64,000 nucleotides of DNA from Anadara kagoshimensis (lineage: Eukaryota; Mollusca; Bivalvia; Arcoida; Arcidae), in contig CM037861.1 of assembly GCA_021292105.1 (NCBI GenBank), positions 48,105,310 through 48,169,309 on the forward strand, read 5' to 3'. Shown here piece by piece: positions 11,752 to 21,936 of the stretch (positions within the stretch are counted from its first letter, which is position 1; each line of letters begins with the position of its first letter). Under the pieces are notes generated by a model, which saw nothing but the letters and a program-made list of their open reading frames with translations, was not told the origin of the DNA and did not search any database. The position numbers were made by a program, and so were the translations under genes.

Positions 11752-12764
11752 CAGTACTTTGATTTCTTTTTTTTAAGTGGATACTTATATAAATACGGGT
11801 AATATGATTCAGTAAAATTATTTTAACAGAAGTCTAAAGTTTTGTTAAACAATTTCAAATGCACAAATGTGTTTATACTGGCATTTATTTGCCACAATTA
11901 ATCATATTTGTAAAGGTCAAATTTGTGCAAGCGTCTAATCTTATTTTTCATGGAAAACTTTGAAAATAAGTGACCGAATTAGTTGGATATGACTTTCTAA
12001 TAATTTGAAGATACCACTTACATATTTAGAAGACAAAACGTATAAAGAATAACCTCTGTAAGCCACCTTGAATTTGTGTATAGGTCAATATGGGCATTTT
12101 CACTTGAACTTTGCACCCATTGACCTTTAGCTGCCCCCACAATGGCCCCTGGGTAAAATGTTGCTTGGCAACAAGCCGATTCTACCAAAGTAAAGTTCAA
12201 AGAAGGTTATGACATAACGTGCCACCTTTGAACACGTTGTCCTCCCTACATCGAAAAATAAGCGGCTTTTTTAAAATCCTCTACCAGACTACGTCGGGTC
12301 ATAGTCAGGTGTACCCAAGAAGTAAGCAATACGATGTTCCAGATGTGTTGGTAAAGTTATTTTTTGGTGTTTTGGAACTAATGAACATCAAGCTGAACTA
12401 AAATATCGGTGTAAAAAGTCCCTGGATACATTTTACCACAACCATACAACTAATTACATATATATAGTAATCCCAATAGTTTACCATCTCTGGTTTGATT
12501 GAATATGCCCTTCCCATACTAAATAGTGTTTAATAATTGCAAAGATGCCGCTGAGGGTCATCACTCTCTAACACCACTGCAAAATTCGTATCCTTTTCTG
12601 ATTTGTTGTTGTAAATACGTGGAAAGGTTTAGATCCACCAGAAGTATTTTAACCACACCACTGGAAATGGAAATTACTCAGACATTATTTTTTAGTGACT
12701 ATTCAAAACCGTTCGCCAGTTCTATTATCAAGGGTTTCTATATAAGTTGCTATTACTAGTATGT

Positions 12765-13025
12765 TTGGCCCCAGATTCACAAGCATTTCTGAACTAAGAC
12801 TCTCCTTAACATAAATTTAGCACATTTTGGCAATCATTTTTGAACTTAAGAATAAAAATATTTGACAAACCTTAATTCAAATGCTATAAGCTTGAAATAA
12901 TTTTCAAAACGACACCTTAAATTCCTGAGTAAATTAAAATTAACAATGTTACAAACTTTTGACATTTGGCCAGACTTAAGTTGAGGAAACTCTTAGTTAA
13001 TGAATGATTGTGAATTTGTTTCATT
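12765..13025. mobile_element. Short inverted-repeat element
   Basis: Opens with CCCCAGATTCACAAGCATTT and closes with GATTGTGAATTTG. It is related to 34530-34770 (blocks such as TTTTGGCAATC and GATTGTGAA). Probably a MITE; ends are approximate. Confidence 0.5.
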
Positions 13026-14659
13026 ATTCTGTCCCATCACTTTCTTGTTTCTAGTTATTGATTACATTAGATATCCTGTAATCAAGTTCGTGCTTTTCAA
13101 CTACATTGCTTTACTGCTTTATGTGTCCATGTACGCCCCTGCATGAACACTTCCTGAAGGTGTCTTGACATGTCTCTGTGTCGACTGTTCCGACTATTGC
13201 CAAGAACATGTGATTCAGCTAATAATACAAACATTTTGCAATAAATAAACAAAAAATGTTTTACATTTAAAATTATTTTATTTGAGCTATTTTACATAAC
13301 ATTCACTAATGATCGTGCAAGCAAGAAGTGACTATCTATGACATCACACAACTTAACATACATCTACTTTACAGAACAATGTTGCTCTGTTGAAGTTTTA
13401 ATATACACCAACATGCAAATACAAATATTTATAATATATTTTAGTGTGTGGTTAAATCACTTTTTTCGGGAGACCATAAAGTATTGTCATAAAAATAAAG
13501 TGGTAAAATATATAGCAAATACGCGTATTATAACTTGGTACTAGAGAGAATGCAAAATCAAGGTGATCGTTTACATGAAATTTGGCGAAATGGTACCCGG
13601 AATAAGAGTCAAGAAGACTTACAGCTGTAAAGAGGATAATAAGTCATTAAAACATAACTAACTACAAATTCTAGTTCAAAAATAAATGAAAAATAAAAGT
13701 TCAATATGAAAAATTATTGATTTAAAACTCGCTTTAAAGGCTATATTACAAAATGCAGGAAACAAAATCATAGTGTAAAAAGATAAAGAGCTCAGTGATC
13801 GCTATAGTTATATCATACTAACCATTGGGTAAGCTTAGATATGGCTTTATTTTTCTGAAATGGTCCTAATTCGAACTTGAACTAGTAGCTATAGAAAGCC
13901 TTTTTTCATTAACTGAATGTACGCAAATGGAATTACTCATAGATATATCAATACTAGTAAGCCCAATTGATTTTCCTCAAGAAAATTAAGTGTTGTCAGT
14001 ATGGTGTCATCATATCATATACAGCTATATAGTTCTCGGATTGTATATGAAAAAACATGGAGCCCATGTAAATTAATGAATTCCTAAAAAAATATATCAG
14101 CATTTTATAAATACTTTTAAGTTTTACAACAATCTTCAGGTTAATATATAGACTGAAAAGAAAAACAATAAAATACATGTAAAGAAAAAAATAAATAAAT
14201 AATTAAAAAAAAGCTCAAAAACATACAATCATGTCGTAAATTCTTGGTTAAAATAATGTACAAATTCCACGCATACTTAATATTCTTATCTATAGATTGC
14301 GAAGTTATTAAATGTATGTCATATATTTTCTGTTACGCAAGTTTAAACATGTGCTTGTGCAAGAAGTCAGCAATGAGTAATGTTGTGAAACCGAAACTAC
14401 GCATACGTCAAGTATTGGACTGTCAAGTCCAGATACCCAGTTTTGACACAATGCCAAAGACTTCAACTGAAATAGAATTTTAAAACCCCTCTGTATTTGT
14501 CGTTTCTTTGCACAGTTTAATTGTTGTTTAAGGGTGTGGGTACAAAAAGCATTTTCCTCGGGTTTGGAAGGAGACCTTAGGGTTAGGCATTTTTCAGGAT
14601 GCTTTCTTCCAGTCTGGATGGATGAATATTTCAGATATTTAACAAGTGAAAATGTTTAT

Positions 14660-16716
14660 TCATGTTGTCGGGACAGGAATTGGATGGGTTGCTACTTGAA
14701 CAGCTGCTTGTATCTGAGCATTGGTCATTAATCTAAACCTTTGCTTTAACCGCTTGACTTTTTCATTATATTTCGGACACTTCAAAAGATGCTTGACAAG
14801 CACTGTACGCAATGCCCTCTCAGAGTCTCTGTATTTCTCAACTGTTTCCTCTAATTCAGCATGTTCTTTTTCAAGTTCTTTGCATTGCTGAAAAAAAACG
14901 AAAAACGAAAAAATGTTAAGACAAATTTATAAAATGAAAAAATGCCAAAAACCGTTATTACAATGATTTGGGTGTAAAAACACGTTAAATTACATTATTA
15001 TACTTCACAGAATTTTTTAACTACCATTGGTCATTTTCTAGTCACATAATTGCGCGTAATGGAGCAAATATTACCTGAATATAGATTTGATTTGTAAACT
15101 ATATATTATGAGTTTCATACTCAGAAGAATAATCGCTTAGATATTCTATTGCATTATTAAATAAAAATACACTAATACACTTTTCAAAAACAAAAACAGA
15201 GAGAGAGCGAGAGAGAGAGAGAGAGAGAGGTGAAAACGATGCGGGATAAATAAGAAACGTATTTTTGTATATCAAGACGTTTCACATTTCAAGTTAATAT
15301 TTCACACTTACTTCTAGATCTAATAATGGTTTTCTTACCTCAATCAGTTGGTCCTCGTATTCTTTCCTCTTCTCTCTACTTTTTACAGCAGATTTTCTGT
15401 TTCTCTCTTTTCTTTTCTCTTGTTTAGCTTTCTCCTGTGGCGTCAACTGTGAGGTGAAACAAACAGAGCTTTGTATAATGGCTAAGTCTGGATTTTTAAA
15501 TTGAATTCAAAATTAGAACATAGCATACCATGACTGACCATTCTTCGTTGTATTTAATACTTAAAACGTCACTTTATCCCAAAAAATACAATCACAATCC
15601 AAGCTGACTACTATAGTAGCTCAGTGGTAGATTGCTCGCTTCGTATGTTGGAGGTCGTGGGTTCGAACCCCAGCCGGGTCCGATCAAGATTTGAAAATAG
15701 GTTTTGACTGTTCTTTCGCCAAGCACTCGACATTTAAAAATGATTGTCACGGGGTTCTTCGGAAGAGACCCTAAAAACCGTTGACCAGTGTCACGACAGG
15801 TGTGACACGTAAAAAATCCTCCCTGCACCTTAGCCTGAGCGTAGTGCAAAGGTCAAAGTTTCTGTCACTTCACGGTCTCGATATGAGTGAAATATTCTTA
15901 ACTGGGATGTAAAACCCCGTCAATTTACAGTCCGAGAAGGCATTACTGGCATAACTCTTGAATTTGCTCTTTGCATTTTTGTAGTTGTCAAATTGACTAT
16001 CCGCTGTACAAAATGTTTTTTAAATGCGTCAAACAATTTTATTAAAAATTGTGAACTACATAAATTCTTGCCAAAAATCACACATTTCTGCTGGGAAAGG
16101 TTATCAAGATTCAGCGTGCATGTGTCCCACAGGTTGTATAAGGGTGGTGGGTTAAAACTGGCAATCCGCCATTATGTGTCACGTACCTTGTATACAGATG
16201 GTGCGGTAAAACCGACAATCCGTCATATACATGACAGTCACGTACCTTATATCCAGGCGGTAAAACCGGCAATCCGTCGTGTATATCACATACCTTGTAT
16301 ACAGGTGGTGGGGTAAAACTGACAACCCTCGTGTACATGTATATGCCACGCACCTTGTATACAGGTGGTGTGGTAAAACTGACAATCTGTCATGTACATG
16401 GCATGTGCCTTGTATACAGGTGGTGCGGTAAAAAAAGTGTACATTTTTATATAATGTCACGTACCTTGTATTCAGGTGGTGGGGTAAAACTGACTTTCAG
16501 CTCTTGTTTTCCTTCAGATAGTCTTCTGTTCTGGATCTTCAGTTTTAACCCCTCTTTTATCAACGGCGTTATGCCCTGTTCTGTACAGCAACTCAGAAGC
16601 GAGTCTTTAAGGTACCCATCCGTTATTTCACTTAACGTGTTAATATTCTGGTCCAGTGCCACAAATAACTGGTCCTCCAGTTCAGGTGAGCTAATATCTG
16701 AATATTCAGACTCCAT
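14660..16716 (-). CDS. ATF3-like bZIP transcription factor (gene B), 3 coding exons
   Basis: Coding exons are 16716-16465, 15446-15339 and 14887-14660, all joined in phase 0, giving 195 aa. Residues 51-66 (TPLIKEGLKLKIQNRR) closely match the ATF3/JDP2 segment before the basic region. Exon 2 is again exactly 108 nt, opens with LTPQEK and carries N100-x7-R108 in NRKSAVKSR. The zipper is L118, L125, L132 and Y139, the first leucine 10 residues after R108. A KHLLKCP segment follows the zipper, comparable to the conserved Cys tail of ATF3. The ATG at 16716 lies just after a TTTCAG acceptor, so an upstream non-coding exon is expected. The likely role is a nuclear dimerising regulator in the ATF3/JDP2 group. 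It lacks the acidic repeats of gene A (84 versus 196 residues before the basic exon). Its exon 1 donor sits at the edge of a minisatellite made from that same junction. Confidence 0.87.
15606..15935 (+). mobile_element. tRNA-derived SINE in intron 1 of bZIP gene B
   Basis: TAGCTCAGTGG, GGTTCGAACCCCAGCC and the tail TCTTAACTGGGATGTAAAAC. It is antisense to the host gene. Confidence 0.82.
16118..16500 (-). repeat. Minisatellite made of the gene B exon 1 / intron junction
   Basis: About seven units of roughly 57-60 bp. Each carries, on the minus strand, a copy of the end of exon 1 (ACCACCTGTATACAAG) followed by the intron start. The functional junction is at 16465. Degenerate copies lie at about 16404, 16345, 16287, 16240, 16182 and 16130. 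Those at 16345, 16287, 16240 and 16182 keep a GT donor, the one at 16404 has GC, and the last is lost. Unit 1 is the true coding end. Confidence 0.85.
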
Positions 16717-17181
16717 AATTCTCCTGAAATAGAAAAACAAATTAAAATTCAAGGGGAGTTTTTCTTTCACACTGTGACCGATGGTTATATGAGAAATCAA
16801 TACGAATATTAAAAACGAAATTCAAATGTGCAAAAAAAGAGATTATTTGACAGTTGTTTAAACTAATAATTTTTACCATTAAGAAAAATAAATAATATAT
16901 TTCAATATACTGTATACGAAAATATTTTTTTAAATCAAAATAATGATGAAGTTCACATATCTTGCAATGGTTATCGATATATAAATTACTATATTGACTT
17001 TTTCAATATTCGATAGATTTTGATCACTATTATCAATAAATCCAGTATTAAAAATATTCTCACTTTAAAAAGTAAACAAATAGATCTATCGCACGTTGTA
17101 ATGTTTACTAACAAAGATGAACTCTGCGTAATGGCTAAAGTATGCATAGTTTTATTTATATATGTAAAAAGATCTACTTAC

Positions 17182-17232
17182 TTTGATATGCAAATTAACC
17201 GTGAAGGATATTGCAAATTGTCACACTTTAAC
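17182..17232 (-). other. Candidate 5' UTR exon of bZIP gene B
   Basis: A strong minus-strand donor (ATCAAA|GTAAGTAG, exon end at 17182) lies about 450 nt upstream of the acceptor before the gene B ATG. An E-box and an X-box-like motif lie just upstream. The exon start is estimated and not seen. Confidence 0.35.
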
Positions 17233-17269
17233 CACGTGCCCACTTAAGACACACGGTTACTATAGAAAC
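17232..17269 (-). promoter_or_regulatory. E-box (CACGTG) plus X-box-like palindrome near the gene B first exon
   Basis: CACGTG at about 17233-17238, and GTTACTATAGAAAC at 17256-17269, which fits the RFX X-box pattern RYYNYYWWRRNRAC on the minus strand. Both sit directly upstream of the proposed first exon. Short motifs like these arise by chance, so this is only suggestive. Confidence 0.25.
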
Positions 17270-17836
17270 TCGCCCGCATCTATAACACCTTCAGATAAAT
17301 TTTGACTTTACTCCAAAAAATTCAAGTGGACTAATTATTAATTATTATGATTTTTTTTTAAATTTGGTCAATGCAAAAGCAAACTAGTTCTCACTAAAAC
17401 AATAAATACCTTTTACTTTAAACATCTTTATTGAAATATTTAGTTTTTTTATGCAAATTAATTACCGAGTTCAAATATTTTGGACGCATGCCAAAGTGGA
17501 AATTCCCAATATTTTAAAATTAACATTTTTGTGTTTCCTGATCATTCATGCACAACTTACCTTTATTCCGTACCTTTGTATATGTAATGTTTCAATGCTA
17601 AGATAAATGGAACAGCTTCCTTGGGTTAAAAACTCCCGATTTTTGGTTTGAAGATCGGTTATGTACATAAATAATTAACTGTGTCTATTTATAGATTAGT
17701 TGGAATTCCCCTTTACTCGGTCCAGTACTGTTTCGATTTCTTAGCTGTGTGTATACTACATACCTACAGGCGTATAGCTTTGTAGGGCTTTATTTGATTT
17801 TCGATATACCATTTTTCTCTATCGATACAATTACAA

Positions 17837-18430
17837 TACAGTCGAACCTGCCTTAAAGGTCACCTCTATATATGGACAGTACCGTAACTATCTATGAGGC
17901 AACCGAGGCAACTGCCTCGGTAAAAATTTAACCAAGTATTTTTTGCCAGAAGTTATATTTTGAGAGAGAGAGAGAGAGAGAGAGAGATTATTGCTTATTT
18001 TGAGGTACTGTCTGATTACGGCATTTAGTGTCTTGTCTTGTGTAATGTATCATTGCTTATAAAATGCAGAGATATTCTGAAAAATCCAGGTTAAATGATA
18101 GACATATTTAAACGTTTAAACTATCCTCTAACCTGGATTACGAGGTAAAGTAGTGTGGTTAAAATAGTTTTTATGGCACAAAACCATCTCGCTTATTTTA
18201 CAACAGCTGGTTTCCTAATATACTGTGTTGTAATATGAAAGATGTACAAAACATTGAGACTGTTGGTACTGTATGACATCATCTTCAATTCTTGCCTCGG
18301 TTTATTTAAGGGCCTAGTTACGGTACTGTATGGACCACCTACTTTTAAAGGCCAGTAAAATTTTATCCCATATTGCTCTTTATTTTTGTTAACTTAGTAA
18401 ACCTGCATATAACGATAGAAGTCAGGTTTA
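17837..18430 (+). mobile_element. TACAGTCAAACC MITE, interrupted by another element
   Basis: Left end TACAGTCGAACCTGCCTTAA at 17837. The sequence resumes after the insertion at 18335 with CACCTACTTTTAAAGGCCAG and ends in decayed sequence near 18430. Confidence 0.7.
17877..18328. mobile_element. 452-bp non-autonomous DNA element, TIR CAGTACCGTAACTA
   Basis: Perfect 14-bp terminal inverted repeats (17877-17890 and 18315-18328), flanked by TATGGA at 17871-17876 and 18329-18334. Subterminal GCCTCGG blocks also occur at both ends. The interior has a GA microsatellite (about 17960-17988) and no coding capacity. Confidence 0.88.
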
Positions 18431-19981
18431 CTGATATAGGAGTTGTTATCAGTTTAAGTAATATAGCTTAGATATTTCACGTGAATCATGCCTAGGTCAC
18501 CTAGTATCATATTTGCACAAATCTTAGCTGTAGGGGCCTAAATGGGGAAATGACAATGTACTTAATGGGGAAATTGCTAAAATTAGTGTATCTGGAAAAA
18601 TACAAACTTTTTGTATAGGCATGTACATTAGAATAAACGGTAAGTATTGACCTAACAATCATTTTGATATTGAATGATGGCCATGATTCAAGGTCAATGT
18701 CACAGATTAAACAAATACTAAAATGGTTAATTATCTTTTTTTCTAAAGGGATACATTAGACAATTGTGGGCATTTGCGTAACGATCATCTTGATATACGA
18801 ATGAAGGTCATGGATTCAAAAGTCAAAGTCACAGATGCAAATGAATACTGAAACAGTTAATTATCTCAAAAATTATAAACCTTTTGTATAGGCATGTACA
18901 CAGGGGCCAGTTTCATAATAAAATTTAAAAATATCCATAAGTATTTAAAAAAGAGTAAAGGGGAACAACGAATCAGATCTTTGGCTTGTAGGTGCTCCGA
19001 CAAAATTCAACATTACTTTTTTAATTTGTGTCCGATCATCGTGATCTCGGTGTCATTTTGTTCCCAGATAAATATTCTTTAAATTGAGATTAAATTTTTG
19101 GACATAACTTGAAATTTTAATAAAATGTTCACAAGGAAAACACAGAAAAATGTTGTAATTTTGGCCGATGTAGCTAAGCCCGTCCATGTAAAGGTAGTTA
19201 TTCATTAATGTCACGTACTTTTCATGTTCGTTCATACAAACTGTATATATATATATGACAATTATTTTCCGGTTTCAAGTATATACGCATATATAAACAC
19301 TATTTATAAGTTATATTTATAAATGAAGCGACCAAGGATAAATGCACCCGTGAGCAAACACACTGTAAATCGGAAAATTTTCGTGTACATTAATTTTTGT
19401 CAGTATCTTCATTTTGATATTTATGCATTCGCGAACTTTTATTTCCGTGTCTTATGATGGTTCAAGTTGACTGAAAATTTTAGTTCGAGTTAACGAACAA
19501 AACTTTCGTTGAATTTTCATCCAGGGGACCTAAAATTAATTCGACTTATCTGAAAATTCGAGATAACCGAAGTAATCACGAACTTTTATTTTCGCGTCTT
19601 TCAATGGTCGGTGCAAAATGTAACTGAATTATATCAAAATGAAATGTTGTCACTTGGGTGAATGTAAGCAAAAAACGGTATGTTGCAGTTTATAGGAATA
19701 AAATTCATAGGTCACAAGATTATCACAAGATGCTGTTCATTTGTTTAAATCTCAAATGAAACAAACGAATACTCTACAGTATGAGACCAGGTGTTCTGGA
19801 AGGTAAGGCTAAGTACATGACAATATATGACGGCGCGTATTTTGAATGTACTTTGGCTTTAGAAAGCGGTGTCATTTACTCAATTTTCGGTTAAACGAAT
19901 TCAACTTATTGCACATTAATTTTGTCTTCTATTCACAACTTATTTCATGATGATTTAGGATTTACAACAATCTATTAAACT

Positions 19982-20328
19982 CCACTGCGGTAGCTAAGTT
20001 GGTAGAGTGCTCGTTTACTTCGTAGGTTTGAACCCCGACCGGGCCTGACCCAAGACTTAAAAGTGGGTAGTGATTGTTCTAAAGTGGGAAGTGACTGTTC
20101 TTTCTCTGAGCACTCGCCATCACAAAATGAAAGTCACGGTTCTTTCGGGTGGGAACTTAAAATAAGCGAGGTCCTGTGTCACAGTAGGCTTGGCACGTTA
20201 AAGAACCCTGCTGTATAGTGCCATCAGCCCAACGCACAGGCAAAATGACTGTACCTTAGCTGACAACGTCCCGATATAAGTGAAATATTCTTGACTGGGA
20301 CGTTAAACATCATTACTCAACTCAACTG
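19982..20328 (+). mobile_element. tRNA-derived SINE
   Basis: Head CCACTGCGGTAGCTAAGTTGG, B box GGTTTGAACCCCGACC, full body and CTCAACTCAAC tail. Nine-bp target duplication TATTAAACT at 19973-19981 and 20329-20337. Confidence 0.88.
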
Positions 20329-20844
20329 TATTAAACTAATGTGGTTTCCAAATCAGAATATCTCCAAAAACCTCATTGTAGTTCAATTGATTCTAAAACT
20401 AGCCACATTTTATGCTTCTGTAGTTTTCGAGCTTTTATTATGTTTACCATACATAACCTTAGTGGCAGTTATCTGAACTGCCAGTCAATAGTGCCTATCG
20501 TCCTCTCAAAGTATTCCAGAGAAAATGGTCAGTCCATGTTAAAAAGGCATATAGATGTAATTATTCCAAACTAAATTGGTTATGAATGACCTTCATACAA
20601 CTGTTCGGAGAATTTTTTTCTCCATCATACACTACAAAATTTAAAATGCATTTTTTGTCGCTCTCATCGTCTAGGTTCGAATACAATTCGGAAAAGATCT
20701 AAGTGCGAAAAAGATTTCAGTTTGCTTGCTATAGGTTCCTGATTTTCTCTGGTTTCCTCGAGCATCCCTGAACCGCCTCAATATGTGATAGAAACTTGAC
20801 TTGGACATAAAGCTATATTACTCTACTCCACTTCCTTCTTTGTC

Positions 20845-21105
20845 CAATAAATGTAGAAGGTCGCTGGTTCAAACCCTGACCAGGTCTGATCAAGACTTGA
20901 AAAAAGGTAGCGATTGTTCTTTCGCCAAAAACATGGGTTCCTTGGAAGGAGACCTTAAAAACTGATGCCCCGTGTCAAGCAACCGTGCGCGTAAAAGAAC
21001 CCTCTCTGCATATTTTTTCTAACAGTTCACCTATAGCTGGTGATGTCTCGATATAAGTGAAATATTCTTGACTGGGAAGTAAAACTCCATTAAATCAATC
21101 AATCT
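20845..21105 (+). mobile_element. tRNA-derived SINE, 5' truncated
   Basis: Begins within the tRNA part at the B box (GGTTCAAACCCTGACC) and ends with AAAACTCCATTAAATCAATC. Confidence 0.7.
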
Positions 21106-21252
21106 TTGTTCAATAAAAACCACTTGTGCCTAATATTAAAAAAAGAAGGTAAAACATGCCGATATTCACTCCAACTTGAACATACACTGTATAGGGTGAC
21201 TGATTAATTATAGCATCTTTGTATTGAGTTTACCTGTAACAGGCGAACTAGG

Positions 21253-21433
21253 TACAGTCAAACCTGTCTATAAAGGTCACACAAGGGAAACAGTAAAAGT
21301 GGTCTTTATACGCAAGTGGTCCTTATATACAAGATAAAAATATGAATAAGGAGAAAATGGAATAAAATTTTGCTGGCCTTTATAAGGTGGTGGCCCTTAT
21401 ATAGAGGTGACCTTTAACACAAGTTTGACTGTA
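21253..21433 (+). mobile_element. TACAGTCAAACC MITE, intact ends
   Basis: Starts TACAGTCAAACCTGTCTATA and ends AAGTTTGACTGTA. About 181 bp, AGGTGACC/GGTCACC-rich interior. Confidence 0.85.
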
Positions 21434-21539
21434 CATTTACTGCAAAGGGTTACTAAACAAATTACCTGTACGAGACATGTACCAATACATTTAGATTATA
21501 TAGCTATACACTTAAAATATTTTGAAGAGGGTCATGCCA

Positions 21540-21905
21540 AACTACATGGAGCCTTGGTGGTTGAGTGGCCTAAAGGCACACTTAAAGATCACAGAACCTT
21601 TAACAGCCTAGGTTTAAATCCCACTTGAGACAGATAATAGTGTGAACATTTTGTCATCTTGCTTGCCAAAGGTCAGTGGTTTCTCTTGATACTCCAGTTC
21701 CCCTCCATCATAAAAGAACTGACCATCTCAATATAAGTGACAGAATCTTGACTGGGGTGTAAAAGTTAAACTATATTGCTTTACATATACATTTAAGTGA
21801 CAGAATCTTGACTGGGGTGTAAAAGTTAAACTATATTGCTTTACATATACATTTAAGTGACAGAATCTTGACTGGGGTGTAAAAGTTAAACTATATTGCT
21901 TTACT
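21540..21905 (+). mobile_element. Second tRNA-like SINE family with tail triplicated as a 60-bp repeat
   Basis: The head (GGTTGAGTGGCCTAAAGGCA ... GGTTTAAATCCCACTTG) looks like a tRNA with a different A/B box pair. The 3' part AAGTGACAGAATCTTGACTG plus flank occurs three times with a period of exactly 60 bp (about 21735-21905), just after the ZDHHC4-like stop. Confidence 0.75.
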
Positions 21906-21936
21906 CTCCATTTACTCTACAAAACAAAAACTAATA

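Larger units (their letters stand above)
6189..14659. other. Intergenic region between the bZIP genes
   Basis: No intact gene. 6200-7800 is AT-rich unique-looking sequence. Then come the minisatellite (7815-8410), SINEs (8429, 9708), the decayed multicopy gene fragment (10300-11751), an inverted-repeat element (12765) and AT-rich sequence to 14659 that may include the 3' UTR of gene B. Confidence 0.6.
17270..21936. other. Intergenic region between bZIP gene B and the ZDHHC4-like gene
   Basis: No gene seen. Holds a nested pair of elements (17837-18430), a diverged direct repeat of GGTCA(A/T)G-rich sequence (18600-18900), TTTTCGCG-type sequence (19370-19640), SINEs (19982, 20845, 21540) and a MITE (21253-21433). 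Confidence 0.6.

Noticed and set aside
15592-15849. 85-aa minus frame (GWGSNPRPPTYEASNLPLSY)
   Set aside because: Antisense translation of a SINE.
16111-16460. Frames with repeated TPPPVYKV or VLPHHLYTR
   Set aside because: The junction minisatellite of gene B read in several frames. Only the first unit is coding.
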